From positions 111,268-175,267 of the forward strand of contig NZ_JACORU010000012.1 in the NCBI RefSeq assembly GCF_014297445.1: a stretch of 64,000 nucleotides of DNA, written 5' to 3'. The notes under the pieces were generated by a model that was not told where the DNA came from, ran no database searches, and worked only from the letters and a program-made list of their open reading frames with translations. The stretch comes from Ramlibacter albus. GTDB lineage: Bacteria > Pseudomonadota > Gammaproteobacteria > Burkholderiales > Burkholderiaceae_C. Positions 31,145 to 43,427 of this stretch are shown piece by piece. Position 1 is the first letter of the stretch; every line of letters begins with the position of its first letter. A program made the translations under genes and the position numbers.

Positions 31145-34100
31145 TCAGGGCGTCGCGACGAGCACGACGAAGGGCAGGCCGCCGTTGTCCGTGAAGAGTT
31201 GTTCGAGCCGCATGGGCTCGTCGGGTGACGTGTCGACGGCAGCGCCCGTGAACCAGTTGCGCCAGCGCGCGAAACGCCGCAGCGCCGGCTCTGCCTGCAG
31301 CTGCGTGTCGCCCCACAGCGAAGGCGACCACGCGCTGTCGTCCCCGCCGCAAAGGGTGTAGGTGAGCCGGGTCGCGATCACGAGCACGGCTTCGCTGTCG
31401 ATCGTGCGGGCAAAAGCGAGTGCGTGGTCGGCCGCGCCGCCTTCGACACCCAGCGCGATGTAGTTGCCGTCGCGGAACAGCTGCGCGCGTTCGCTGCGAA
31501 GCTGCAGCAGGCGCCATGTCGCGAGCTGCTTGACGCGGCCGTCCGCGCTGCCCGTGTGCAACCGGTGCCAGTCTTCGCGGGAAGGCCAGCGGTCCGCGTA
31601 CAAGGGTTGCAGCGAAGCGAGGTCGGTTGCGAGCCGGCTGAAGTCCACGGGCCGCCGGTTGTCCGGGTCGACGAGGCTGAAGTTCCATTGCTCGCAGCCC
31701 TGGTACACGTCGGGCACGCCGGGCACCATCATCTTCAGCACGAGCTGCGACAGGCTGTTGCGGAACCCGAAAGGCGCGATCCGGCTCGTGAAGCGCTGCA
31801 GCTCGTCGACGAACGGGCCGGCGCGCAGGACGGCATCGACGTAGCGTGACAGTGCGTCTTCGTAGGCGGTCTCGGGGCAAGTCCAGCTGGTGTGGCGCTT
31901 GGCTTCGCGGACCGCCTTGAGCATGTACGCCTGCACCCGCTCGCGCAGCGAGTCGAGCTCGCCGGCGGCCGGTTCGGCCACCGGCCACACGCCCGCGAGC
32001 GTCTGGAACAGCAGCCAGATGGCGTTGTTGTCGGGCCAGCTGCGGCCCTCGGCTTCGGTCAAATACAGCTCGGCCCAGCCGGCCCAGCGGCGCAGGCACT
32101 CTTCCCACAGGTCCGGGTCTTCGGAAAGCACGTCGATGCGCGCGCGCAGGTCTTCGGACCGTTTGCTGTCGTGCGTGGACGTCGCCAGCAGGCAGTGCGG
32201 CCGGAACCGCAGTCGCCCCGCGTTCGCCGCGTGGAACGCGGAGACGCTCACGCCGAAGCTGCGAGGCTCGCCCCCCACGTCGTTGAGCGACACGAGGCGC
32301 AGGTAGCGGTAGAAGACCGTGTCCTCCACGGCCTTGGCCATCACCGGCGCGGTGAACTGCTGCCAGCGGGCGATGAAGCGGCGGCGCAGCTCGATCGGCA
32401 CCTCCACGGCTTCGCCTTCGCCGAGCAGCACCTCGCGGAGGTACTCGAGCACGGTGGCCTGCGCGCCGCCGAGCCGCCGCCGGGCCGCTGCGATGGCCCA
32501 GTCGGTGTGCTGGCGGTCCATGGTGCTCGGGGGCTCACCCGCGCGCAGGTAGGTGCGGTACACGGGGAAGGTCGCCGCCACTTCGGCAAGCGCGACGTGG
32601 AGGCGGTTGCGCGTGAAGTCGGTGCGGCGCCGGTTGGCCAGCGCGATGCGGTGCAGCGCGTTGGTCAGCCAGTTGAGCTCGGAGAACAGCGAGTTCTCGA
32701 TGATCAGCTTCTTGCAGCGGTAGACGACTTCCTCGTAGTCGAGCGTCTCGCCCGTGAACGCCTGGTAAGCATCGTCCATCGCGGCTTCGTTGCGGCCGTC
32801 GACGAACAGGCCGTTGACAAGGCTCGCGAAGCGGTAGCCGGTGTCGCCGTGAACGGGCCAGTCGTCCGGCAGCTGCTCGTGCTCCGCAAGGATCTTCTCG
32901 ACGGTGAGGTAGAGCGCGCGGGCTTCCTGCCCGGCCACCGTCGCCTGCTGCGCATAGCGCCGCTGCAATTGGGTGAAGTACTGCTGCGGGTCCGACAGCC
33001 CGTCGGGATGGTCGATGCGCAGCCCGGTGAGCCAGCCGTCCTGCAGCCAGTGCAGCACCTTCTGGTGCGTGGCCTCGAACACTTCCGGCCGCTCCATGCG
33101 AAGCGCGGCCAGCGTGTTGACGTCGAAGAAGCGGCGGTAGTTGACGTCGTCGCTCGCCACGCGCCAGTCGGCGAGGCGATAGGCCTGGCGCGACACCAGC
33201 GCGTCGAGCGCGTCGAACGACGCGGCTTCGCCCGGCTGGCCGTTGTGGCGCTGCACGCAGGCCGCGATCCATTGCGCGAGCCACTCGTGTCGCTGCACGA
33301 GCCGCGCGAGCGTCTTCTTGTACACCGCGGTGTCGCGTGCGCGCGCACGCCGCGCGTTCTCGACACTGTCGTCGCGCGAGGGCAGCCGCCCGAACGCGTC
33401 GAGCAGCGCGGACACCACCGCGTGGCTGTCGCTTTCGCCTTCGTCGCGCGCCGGCGGCGGCGCGAGCACGCCGAGGATCGAGGGGTAGTGCGCCGGGTCC
33501 ACCGGGAAGCGGTGGTTCCAGTAGCGCAGGCCGAACTCGCCGGCCTCCGCGTTGAAGTGCAGCTGGATCTCGCCCGCTTCCAGCACGCGCCCATAGTGGT
33601 CGCCCAGCACCGGCAGCAGCACGCGGCCCGCCATCTCGGGCGCGGCCGGGTTCCACTCGATGTCGAAGGTTTCCGCATGCACCGACGCGCGCCCGTGTTC
33701 GAGCACGTCCAGCCACCACGCGTTGTCGGCTTCCAGCACGCCCATGTGGTTGGGCACGATGTCCAGCAGCTGGCCCATGCCGTGGCGGCGCAGCGCCTCG
33801 CACATGCGCGCATGTTCCACCGCGTCGCCCACTTCGGGGTTCACCGAGCCGTGGTCGATGATGTCGTAGCCGTGCGTGCTGCCCGGCCGCGCGCGCAGGT
33901 AGGGCGAGCTGTAGAGCGTGGAGATGCCCAGCGCGCGCAGGTAGGGCAACGCCGCCGTGACCTGCGCGAACGTGCAGCCCTTGTGGAACTGGACGCGGTA
34001 GGTGCTGCCCGGCACCTGCGCGGTGTCCAGCGGGGGGAGTTGCGCTTCCTCGATCGTGGCCGGTGCCGGCCCGGTGCGTTCGGCGCGCAGTGCCGCGGCC

Positions 34101-36184
34101 ACCGACGCCCAGCGCGGCTCGGCGGCGAGGTCCTCCACGTTCACCGACAGCTTGCGCCGCCAGTTGGGGAAGCGGTCCTCGGTGGTGCCGGGCACGTTGA
34201 CGTGCAGCACCTGGCCGGTCACGTCCTCGAGTTGCAGGCCCACCAGCCAGCAGGGCGTGCGCGCGAGGTACGAGTAGACCGCGTCGACGAACGCCGGCGT
34301 CGCATCGGGCAGCGACGTGGGCTGCACCGTCACGCCCTCGGGCAGCAGCCCTTCGTGCTGCAACGCGAGCAGCAGCCGCGCGCGGTCCTGCGCGCGCGAG
34401 AGCACCTGCTGCTCGTGCGCGGCGGCATCGGGGTAGAGCGAAAGCCGCGAAGCCAGCTCGATGTCCTCGCCGAGCCAGAAGCCGCGCAGCGTCGGGAGGT
34501 CGTGCGTGCTGACCACGGCGAGCGCCTGCGGGTGCCACTGCGCGGGCGGGCGGAAGCCGCCGTCCTCGTTGCGCTCGAACAGGAGCGGCCGGTAAGACAG
34601 CAGCCGCCCTTCGCGCATCGCCTCGCGCATGCGCGGCGCGACGTTGCCGAGGTCCTCGCCGATCACCATGCAGCGGTGGCGGTGGCTCTCCAGCGCAAGG
34701 ATGCCGAGCAGGTCGCCCTGCGGGTAGCTCACGTACGTGCCGCCGTGCGGGCCGGTCCAGAACAACCGCATCAGCGCCATCACGTGGTCCAGCCGCAGCG
34801 CGCCGCAGTGGCGCATGTTCGCGCGCAGCGTGTCGATGAAGGGCTGGTAGCGGCTGGCGCGCAGCTGCACCGGGTTCCAGGGCGGCAGGCCCCAGTCCTG
34901 GCCGAGCGGCGCGAGCGGGTCGGGCGGCGCGCCCACGTGCATGCCGAGCGCGAACAGATGCGGCTGCTTCCACGTCTCCGAGCCGCCTTCATTGACGCCG
35001 ACCGCGAGGTCGCAGTACAGGCCCAGGCCCATGCCGCGGCTCTTCGCGTAGCGCTGCACGGCTTCGAGCTGCACTTCGGCGAGCCACTGCAGCCAGAAGC
35101 GGAACTGGATTTCGGAGTCATGCGAGGCCTCGAACGCGCGCACCGCCGCGCCATCCGGGTCACGGTATTCCTCGGGCCAGGCCGGCCAGCCCCACACGCT
35201 GCCGTCCTGCGCGTGCAGGTGGTCCTGCAGGGCCTCGAAGAGGGCGTGGTCGCGCAGCGTGGTCTCGCGCTGGCGCATGTAGGTTTCGAAGTGCACGCCG
35301 CGTGACGTGTGGTGGCCCAGCTCCTGCTCGTCGAAGTGCTGCCACAGCAGCCGCAAGACCTCGGTCTTCGCGGCGGCGACGCCCTCGTAGTCGACGAGCT
35401 CCGCATCGCGCAGCGCGCGCAGCCGCTCCTGAAACGCCTCGGACTGCACGCGCTGCCGCGCGGCTTCGCTGCCCGCAAGCTCGACGAGCGCCTGCACGTC
35501 GAGGTAGATCGGGTTCAGCGCATTGCGGCTGCTCGGGCTGTAGGGGCTCGCGACATCCGGCCGGTGCGGGAAGAGGGCGTGCAGCGGCGACAGGCCGATG
35601 AAGGACGCGCCCTGCTGCGCGGCAGAGTCGACGAGGCGCCGCAGGTCGCCGAAGTCGCCGATGCCCCAGTTGCGCGAGGAGCGCAGCGCATAGAGCTGGA
35701 TGGTGCAGCCCCACCAGCGCTCGCCGTGGAGGAGCTCGTCGGGGGTCCAGCAGGCGCGGGGTGCGACGGCGACAACGCAATGCGCGTGTTCGGGTTGGCC
35801 ATCCAGCGCGAGGTGGTAGTAGCCGGGCGAAAGCGTCGCGGGCAGCGCGATGATCCGCGAACCGTGGTCCCAATGCGCTTCCCCGCGGTGCAGCGGCTCC
35901 TGCGAGGTGCCATCGACGCGCAGCGACCAGTGCGCGCTTTCGTGCTCGCGCGGCCGCCAGCGAACCACCGCCGCATCGCCTTCACGCAGCACGACCACCG
36001 GCGGGAACCCATCTTCCGCTTCGCGCGGCGCGTGCGGGTCGATGCCCATCGCGCCCAGGGCCTGCCGAAGCGCCTCTTCGGTGACGGCGGTGTCCTCGCC
36101 CCAGAAGCTGTGATAACGCTCGGCCACGCCGTGGCGCGACGCGAGGTCCGCGAGCGTGCTGCGCGGCAGGTCGGCGAGGTTCAC
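31145..36184 (-). CDS. malQ-treY: Fused 4-alpha-glucanotransferase and maltooligosyl trehalose synthase (MalQ-TreY)
   Basis: A single 1679-residue reading frame joins two enzymes. The first part (about residues 1-700) is a GH77 4-alpha-glucanotransferase with YSPSSRNALNPIYLDV, GALRLDHVMALMRLFW (nucleophile Asp) and GEDLGNV (acid/base Glu). The second part (about 735-1679) is a GH13 maltooligosyl trehalose synthase with STYRVQFHKG, SSPYLRARPGSTHGYDI, LRIDHPDGL (nucleophile Asp) and STHDSKRSEDLRAR. The first half shuffles maltodextrins; the second turns the reducing-end alpha-1,4 bond into a trehalose bond. The start is GTG 36184, overlapping the treZ stop by 4 bp (GTGA), with GAGGTG upstream. 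TreZ, encoded just before, releases the trehalose. Confidence 0.93.
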   Translation of the reverse strand: MNLADLPRSTLADLASRHGVAERYHSFWGEDTAVTEEALRQALGAMGIDPHAPREAEDGFPPVVVLREGDAAVVRWRPREHESAHWSLRVDGTSQEPLHRGEAHWDHGSRIIALPATLSPGYYHLALDGQPEHAHCVVAVAPRACWTPDELLHGERWWGCTIQLYALRSSRNWGIGDFGDLRRLVDSAAQQGASFIGLSPLHALFPHRPDVASPYSPSSRNALNPIYLDVQALVELAGSEAARQRVQSEAFQERLRALRDAELVDYEGVAAAKTEVLRLLWQHFDEQELGHHTSRGVHFETYMRQRETTLRDHALFEALQDHLHAQDGSVWGWPAWPEEYRDPDGAAVRAFEASHDSEIQFRFWLQWLAEVQLEAVQRYAKSRGMGLGLYCDLAVGVNEGGSETWKQPHLFALGMHVGAPPDPLAPLGQDWGLPPWNPVQLRASRYQPFIDTLRANMRHCGALRLDHVMALMRLFWTGPHGGTYVSYPQGDLLGILALESHRHRCMVIGEDLGNVAPRMREAMREGRLLSYRPLLFERNEDGGFRPPAQWHPQALAVVSTHDLPTLRGFWLGEDIELASRLSLYPDAAAHEQQVLSRAQDRARLLLALQHEGLLPEGVTVQPTSLPDATPAFVDAVYSYLARTPCWLVGLQLEDVTGQVLHVNVPGTTEDRFPNWRRKLSVNVEDLAAEPRWASVAAALRAERTGPAPATIEEAQLPPLDTAQVPGSTYRVQFHKGCTFAQVTAALPYLRALGISTLYSSPYLRARPGSTHGYDIIDHGSVNPEVGDAVEHARMCEALRRHGMGQLLDIVPNHMGVLEADNAWWLDVLEHGRASVHAETFDIEWNPAAPEMAGRVLLPVLGDHYGRVLEAGEIQLHFNAEAGEFGLRYWNHRFPVDPAHYPSILGVLAPPPARDEGESDSHAVVSALLDAFGRLPSRDDSVENARRARARDTAVYKKTLARLVQRHEWLAQWIAACVQRHNGQPGEAASFDALDALVSRQAYRLADWRVASDDVNYRRFFDVNTLAALRMERPEVFEATHQKVLHWLQDGWLTGLRIDHPDGLSDPQQYFTQLQRRYAQQATVAGQEARALYLTVEKILAEHEQLPDDWPVHGDTGYRFASLVNGLFVDGRNEAAMDDAYQAFTGETLDYEEVVYRCKKLIIENSLFSELNWLTNALHRIALANRRRTDFTRNRLHVALAEVAATFPVYRTYLRAGEPPSTMDRQHTDWAIAAARRRLGGAQATVLEYLREVLLGEGEAVEVPIELRRRFIARWQQFTAPVMAKAVEDTVFYRYLRLVSLNDVGGEPRSFGVSVSAFHAANAGRLRFRPHCLLATSTHDSKRSEDLRARIDVLSEDPDLWEECLRRWAGWAELYLTEAEGRSWPDNNAIWLLFQTLAGVWPVAEPAAGELDSLRERVQAYMLKAVREAKRHTSWTCPETAYEDALSRYVDAVLRAGPFVDELQRFTSRIAPFGFRNSLSQLVLKMMVPGVPDVYQGCEQWNFSLVDPDNRRPVDFSRLATDLASLQPLYADRWPSREDWHRLHTGSADGRVKQLATWRLLQLRSERAQLFRDGNYIALGVEGGAADHALAFARTIDSEAVLVIATRLTYTLCGGDDSAWSPSLWGDTQLQAEPALRRFARWRNWFTGAAVDTSPDEPMRLEQLFTDNGGLPFVVLVATP

Positions 36185-38016
36185 AGCGTCACCTCGCCGC
36201 CCAGGGTCCAGCGCGCGGCCCACGCAGGCCAGGTGCCGCGCGGCGCATCGCCCCAGCGATGGCTGAACACGAGTCGCGCTTCGACCGGGCCGAGGTGCTC
36301 CTCGGGCACTTCCAGCAGCTCGGGCCCGAGGTTCAGCTCCAGCGAGAGCATCTGGCCGTCGTCATAGCGCCATTGCACGTTGATGCCGGTGGCGCCCACG
36401 CGCTGTGACGTGTGCTGTCCGTGCAGCAACTGGCCCTGGCGCGGCGTGATGTGGTCGCGGCGCGCGTGCAGCGCCGCCTGCACCATCTCGCGCCAGCGGC
36501 GGCCGGCGCAACGGTCGCCATTCGCGGCATCCGGCCGGCTCGTCTCGAAGGTGTCGATGCTGCACGCGTCGGGCAGCGGCTTGCCGGCATCCGCGCCGGC
36601 CAGGGGGCCGAACTCGCGCAGGCGCCCGGCCCGCACGGCCTCGCGCAGCTCGCCGTCCCAATCGGCGAAGTAGAGGAAGGGCTCCGAAGCGCCTTGCTCC
36701 TCGCCGAAGAACAGCATCGGGATCGCGGGCGTCAGCAGGGCCAGCAGCGTCGGCAGCTCGCGCGCTTCGCTCGGCACCAGCTCCGAGAGGCGCTCGCCGA
36801 ACGCGCGGTTGCCGACCTGGTCGTGGTTGTGCGCGAAGTTCACGAGCGTGGTCAGCGGTTGCGCCGGCGCGGCCCGCACGTCTTCACGCGCACCGCCCGG
36901 CTTGCGCGGCGAGCCCTCGTACAGCATGCCGTGCGCGAGCGAGCGGGCGAGCTGGCCCAGCGGCTCGTCGCCGTAGTCGTGGTAATACGCGCGCGTCTCA
37001 CCGGTGAGCGAGACGTGCAGCGCGTGATGGAAGTCGTCGTTCCACTGCGCATCGAAACGCCCCGGCCGCGGCTGGGGCGCGAGGTGGTGGTAGCCGTTGT
37101 GCTCGTTCTCCAGCACGAGGTGCACGTGGCGGCCATGCGTGGCCGTGCGCACGGCCGAGGAGAGCTCCTCCAGGAAGTGCGGCGAGCCGTCGTCGACGAT
37201 CGCGTGCACCGCATCCAGCCGCAGGCCGTCGAAGCGGTATTCCTGCACCCAGTACAGCGCGTTGTGGATGAAGAAGTCGCGCACCGTGCGGCTGCCTTCG
37301 CCGTCGAAGTTGATGGCCTTGCCCCACGGACTGTCGTGCGTGGCCGAGAAGAACTGCGGCGCGTAGCGGGGCAGGTAGTTGCCCTGGGGCCCGAAGTGGT
37401 TGTAGACCACGTCGAGGAAGACCATCAGCCCCAGCCGGTGCGCCTGCTGCACGAAGTGCTTCAGCTCGTCGGGCGTGCCGTACTCCGACTTGGGTGCGTA
37501 CGGCAGCACGCCGTCGTATCCCCAGCCGAAGCGGCCCGGGAAGTCCGCGATGGGCATCAGCTCCACGGCCGTGACGCCGAGGTCGGCCAGCTGCTTCAGG
37601 CGCCCGGCCGCCGCATCGAACGTGCCTTCGGGCGTGAACGCGCCGACGTGCATCTCGTACAGCACCGTTTCGCGCCAGGGCCGGCCGGTCCACGTCGGGT
37701 CCCACTCGAACTGCAGCGGGTCCACCACGGCGCTCGGTGAATTCACGCCGCGCGGGTTCTGCCGCGACGCCGGGTCGGGCACCAGCAGGTCTTCGTCGAT
37801 GCGCCACTGGTAGAGCGTGCCGGCCGTCGCCTCGTCGACGTGGCAGCTCCACCAGCCGTCCTTGTCGGCTTCAGCGGCGACGAACACGGGCCGGCCCGCG
37901 AGGCCCGGATAGAACGCCAGTTCGGCGCGCTCGGCGGCGGGTGCCCACAGGCGGAAGTCCACGCCGCCGCCCGCAGCCAGCTCGGCGCCGAAAGGCATCG
38001 AGTGTTTGCAGCGCAT
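36181..38016 (-). CDS. treZ: Maltooligosyltrehalose trehalohydrolase
   Basis: This 611-residue GH13 enzyme hydrolyses the bond next to the trehalose unit made by TreY and releases free trehalose. An N-terminal CBM48-like domain (about residues 7-105, DFRLWAPAAERAEL) precedes the barrel. Active-site motifs are DVVYNHFGPQGNYL, FDGLRLDAVHAI (nucleophile), VLENEHN (acid/base) and NHDQVGNRAFGERLSEL. The start ATG 38016 lies 2 bp after the glgX stop. A much longer in-frame extension over glgX was rejected. The gene is coupled to malQ-treY by a 4-bp overlap. Confidence 0.94.
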   Translation of the reverse strand: MRCKHSMPFGAELAAGGGVDFRLWAPAAERAELAFYPGLAGRPVFVAAEADKDGWWSCHVDEATAGTLYQWRIDEDLLVPDPASRQNPRGVNSPSAVVDPLQFEWDPTWTGRPWRETVLYEMHVGAFTPEGTFDAAAGRLKQLADLGVTAVELMPIADFPGRFGWGYDGVLPYAPKSEYGTPDELKHFVQQAHRLGLMVFLDVVYNHFGPQGNYLPRYAPQFFSATHDSPWGKAINFDGEGSRTVRDFFIHNALYWVQEYRFDGLRLDAVHAIVDDGSPHFLEELSSAVRTATHGRHVHLVLENEHNGYHHLAPQPRPGRFDAQWNDDFHHALHVSLTGETRAYYHDYGDEPLGQLARSLAHGMLYEGSPRKPGGAREDVRAAPAQPLTTLVNFAHNHDQVGNRAFGERLSELVPSEARELPTLLALLTPAIPMLFFGEEQGASEPFLYFADWDGELREAVRAGRLREFGPLAGADAGKPLPDACSIDTFETSRPDAANGDRCAGRRWREMVQAALHARRDHITPRQGQLLHGQHTSQRVGATGINVQWRYDDGQMLSLELNLGPELLEVPEEHLGPVEARLVFSHRWGDAPRGTWPAWAARWTLGGEVTL

Positions 38017-38018
38017 GA

Positions 38019-40189
38019 TCAAGCCTCGGTGCGTTGCGTCAGGAGCGCCATCGAGTGCGCCGGCAGCTCCAGCTTGTCCTGCGCGCCGAAGCGCTGCGCC
38101 TGCGCTTCCTCGAAATGCCCTTCGCTCGTGAGCACGCGCAGGGCCCACTCGCCCTCGTGCCCCGGCACCTCGGGCAGCGTCTGGATCACGGCCTCGGGCG
38201 TGGCATTGAAGATCATGAGGACCGAAGGCGTGACCTGCTCGTTCACCTTGGCGAAGCGGCCGTCCAGCAACACGGCCACGCAGCGCACGGCCGGGTTCGT
38301 CCACTCCTCCTCGGTCATGGGCAGGCCCCACACGCTGTACCAGCCGACGTCGCGCCGGCCGTCCGCGTCCGCCTCGCCGTCGGGCCAGCAGTCGCAGCGC
38401 AGCACCGGCAGCTCGTTGCGCAGCCGGATCATCGCCGCCGTGAACCCGATGAGGGGGTCGCTGCGTTGCTGCTCGGTCCACGCGAACCAGCTGATCTCGT
38501 TGTCCTGGCAATACGCGTTGTTGTTACCGCCCTGCGTGCGGCTCATCTCGTCGCCGCCCAGCAGCAGCGGCACGCCGCGCGACGCGAAGAGCGTGGCGAG
38601 GAAGTTGCGCTTCTGCCGCTCGCGCAACGCCAGGATGTCGGGGTTGCGCGTCGGGCCCTCGACGCCGCAGTTCCAGCTGCGGTTGTGGCTCTCGCCGTCG
38701 CGGTTGTCCTCGGCGTTGCTGTGGTTGTGCTTCTCGTTGTAGCTGACGAGGTCCTGCAGCGTGAAGCCGTCGTGCACGGTGATGATGTTCACGCTCGCGG
38801 TCGGCCGGCGCCGCGCCCACTGGTACAGGTCCGAGGAGCCGACCAGGCGCGAAGCGAACTCGGGCAGCTGCCCCTCCTGACCGCGCCAGAAGTCGCGCAC
38901 GCAGTCGCGGTAGCGGCCGTTCCACTCGCTCCAGCCCTGCGGGAAGCCGCCGACCTGGTAGCCGTAGTCGCCGATGTCCCAGGGCTCCGCGATCATCTTC
39001 ACGCGCTTGAGCACGGGGTCCTGCGCCACCGCCGAGAAGAACGGGCTGCGGTGGTCGAAGGCGCCGCTGCCGTCGCGGCCGTTGGCGGGCGCGAGGTCGA
39101 AGCGGAAGCCGTCGACGTGCATCTCCTCCACCCAGTAGCGCAGGCTGTCCATCACCATGCGCAGCACCGCCGGGTGGCTGCTGTCCACCGTGTTGCCGGT
39201 GCCGGTGAAGTCCATGCAGTAGCGCCGGTCTTCCGCGAGCCGGTAGTAGGCCTGGTGGTCCAGGCCCTTGAACGACAGCGTGGGGCCGAGGTGGTTGCCT
39301 TCGCAGCTGTGGTTGTAGACCACGTCCAGCAGCACTTCGATGCCGTGGGCATGCAGCTTCTTCACCATCTGCCGGAACTCGTCCAGCGCGTCGCGCACCG
39401 CATAGCGCGGCTCCGGCGCGAAGAAGGCGACGGAGTTGTAGCCCCAGTAGTTGGCCAGGCCCATGTCCACGAGCCGGCGCTCGTCGTTGAAGGCATGGAT
39501 CGGCAGCAACTCCACCGCCGTGACGCCGACGCGCTTGAGGTGCGCGATCGCCGCGTCGCTCGCGAGCCCGAGGTAGGTGCCGCGCAGCTCTTCCGGCACG
39601 TCGGGCATCAGCTTCGTGAAGCCCTTGACGTGCACCTCGTAGATCACGCTCTCCGAAAGCGGTGTCGCCGGCGAGCGGTCGTCGCCCCATTCGAAGGCGT
39701 TCTCCTCGACGACGATGCACTTCGCCGCTTCGGGGCCGTTGTCCGCCGTGTCCATCGCGAGGTCCAGCTCCTCGCCGCCGAGCTTGTACGCGTACTGCCA
39801 GGCGGCGCCACGCAGCACCCGGTCGATGGCGCGCGCGTACGGGTCCAGCAGCAGCTTGTGCGGGTTGCAGCGCAGCCCGTTGCCGGGGTCATAGGGCCCG
39901 TGCGCGCGCAGCCCGTAGCGGGCGCCGGCCTTCAGGCCCGGCACGAAGCCGTGCCAGACGTCGTCGCTGCGGCAGGGCAGGTCGATGCGCTGGATCTCGG
40001 TGGTGCCGTCGGCTTCGTAGAGGCACAGCTCCACGCGCTCGGCCGCGCTGGAGAAAACGGCGAAGTTCACCCCGCCGCCCTGGACGGTGGCACCCATCGG
40101 CCACGGGCGGCCCGCCTCGCACCCGTAGGGCGCGGCCGGGGTCGGGGTCGGCGATTGGGCGGAAGGACGTTCGGCGACGGCCTGCGCCG

Positions 40190-40193
<4 letters not shown>
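38019..40193 (-). CDS. glgX: Glycogen debranching enzyme (isoamylase type)
   Basis: This 724-residue GH13 isoamylase-type enzyme hydrolyses alpha-1,6 branches of glycogen or limit dextrin and yields linear maltooligosaccharides, the substrate of TreY. An N-terminal CBM48 domain (MGATVQGGGVNFAVFSSAAE) precedes the barrel. The barrel contains DVVYNHSCEGNHLGPTLSF, VDGFRFDLAP (nucleophile), IAEPWDIGDYGYQ (acid/base) and TVHDGFTLQDLVSYNEKHN. ATG 40193 overlaps the glgC stop by 4 bp (ATGA). The upstream in-frame extension lies on glgC. In this operon it links glycogen breakdown to trehalose synthesis. Confidence 0.94.
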
Positions 40194-41462
<1,269 letters not shown>

Positions 41463-41476
<14 letters not shown>

Positions 41477-43427
41477 GGACTTCTCCCGGAGTCTGTAATG
41501 GTTTTGGATCGGGCCGGTTCGAAAGGAGGAGCGTGCCCAGGGGCGGCACGGTGACGGTTGCGCTGGCGGGCTGGCCCGCGAGCGGTGTGTCGGCCGCCAT
41601 CACGCGGCCCAGGTTGCCCACGCCGCTGCCGCCGTAGCAGGGCGCGTCGCTGTTGAGCACTTCGTACCAGGTGCCCGCGGCGGGCAGGCCGATGCGCATG
41701 CCCTGGCGCACTTCGGCCGTGAGGTTGCAGATGGCCACCACGAGCGCGTCGTCGTCGTCGCCGCGCCGCACCCAGGCGAGCACGGTGGGTTCGTAGCGCT
41801 CGAAGGGCAGCCAGTGGAAGCCGCGGCTCTCGAAGTCGTAGCGGTGCAGCGCCGGCCAGCGCCGGTAGGCCGCGTTCAGGTCCTGCACCCAGCGGGCCAC
41901 CATCGCGTGCGGCGGGCGCGCCCACAAATGCCAGTCGAGCGTGCGCTCGTGGTGCCACTCGTCCACCTGCGCGAACTCGCCGCCCATGAAGAGCAGCTTC
42001 TTGCCGGGGTGGGCCCACATCATCCCGTACAGCGTGCGCAGCCCCGCGAACTTCTGCCAGTCGTCGCCCGGCTGCTTGTTCAGCAGGCTGCCCTTGCCGT
42101 AGACGACCTCGTCGTGCGACAGCGGCAGGATGAAATTCTCGTGGAAGGCGTAGACCGAGGAGAAGCGGATGTCGTCGCCATGCCAGGGCCGGTAGAAGTG
42201 CGCGCGCGACACGTAGCGCAGCGTGTCGTTCATCCAGCCCATGTTCCACTTCATGCCGAAGCCGAGCCCCCCCCAGTGCACAGGGCGCGAAACCGCGGGC
42301 CACGCGGTGGACTCTTCCGCGATCATGTGCACGTCGGGGTGCGCCCCGTAGACCGCGGAGTTGAGGTCCTGCAGGAAGCGCACCGCCTCGTAGTTCTGGT
42401 TGCCGCCGTGCTCGTTGGGGATCCACTGGCCGGGGCCGCGCGCGTAGTCGAGGTACAGCATCGAGGCGACGGCGTCCACGCGCAGGCCGTCGAAGTGGTA
42501 CTTCTCGAGCCAGAAGAGCGCGTTGCCGATCAGGAAGTCGCGCACCTCGTAGCGGCCGTAGTTGAACACCATGGTGTTCCACTCCGGGTGGAAGCCCAGC
42601 CGCGGGTCTTCATGCTCGTACAGCGCGGTGCCGTCGAAGCGCGCGAGTGCGTGCGGGTCCGAAGGGAAGTGCGAGGCGACCCAGTCGAGCAGCACGCCGA
42701 TGCCGTGCTGGTGCAGCGTGTCGATCAGGCACATCAGGTCCTGCGGCGAGCCGTAGCGTGCGGTGGGCGCGTAGTAGCCCGTGCACTGGTAGCCCCAGGA
42801 GCCGTAGAACGGGTGCTCGGTGATCGGCATCAGCTCCACGTGCGTGAAGCCCATTGCCTCGCAGTGCGCGACGAGCCGCTGCGCGATCTCGCGGTAGTTG
42901 AGGAAGCGGCCGTCCTCCTCGCGCTGCCACGAGCCCAGGTGCACCTCGTAGATGGAGATCGCGTCGCGGTGCGACTGGCGCTTGCCCCGCGTGGCCATCC
43001 ATTCCTGGTCGTGCCACTCGTACGAGAGGTCCCACACCTGCGACGCCGTGCCGGGCGGGTGTTCGCAGCGGAAGGCGAAGGGGTCGGCCTTGTCCATCCA
43101 GTGGCCGTGCGCATCCTCGATGCGGTACTTGTAGCAGTGGCCCGGTTTCGCTTCCTCGATGAAGCCGGCCCAGCGCCCGCTGCCGTCGGGCACGCGCTGC
43201 AGCGGCTCGCAGTGCCAGCGGTTGAACGCACCGATGACGCCGACGTTGCGCGCGTTGGGCGCCCACACGGTGAACCAAGTGCCCTTGTCGGTGGGGTGGG
43301 CGCCCATCACTTCGAACTGGCGATAGTGGTGGCTGGCCGCGCGCGCGGCGCGCTGCTCCTCCTGCGCTTGCTGCGCGGCTTCCGGGTTCCGTGGCTGTTC
43401 AATCCCCGTCGGGTCGAGTTGCTGCAT
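41463..43427 (-). CDS. glgB: 1,4-alpha-glucan branching enzyme
   Basis: This 654-residue GH13_9 enzyme makes the alpha-1,6 branches of glycogen. An N-terminal CBM48 domain (GTWFTVWAPNARNVGVIGAFN) precedes the barrel. The barrel shows DWVASHFPSDPHALARFDG, FDGLRVDAVASMLYLDY (nucleophile Asp), MIAEESTAWP (acid/base Glu) and LPLSHDEVVYGKGSL. It lacks the second N-terminal domain of long GlgB proteins, so it is the short form. It is the first gene of the operon; the 183-nt region upstream separates it from the divergent orphan gene at 43611. Confidence 0.95.

Noticed and set aside
31892..35305. A 1137-codon plus-strand open frame opposite the malQ-treY fusion
   Set aside because: The fusion on the minus strand has intact catalytic motifs throughout. 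The opposite frame shows only the His/Arg/Val-rich pattern of an antisense shadow.
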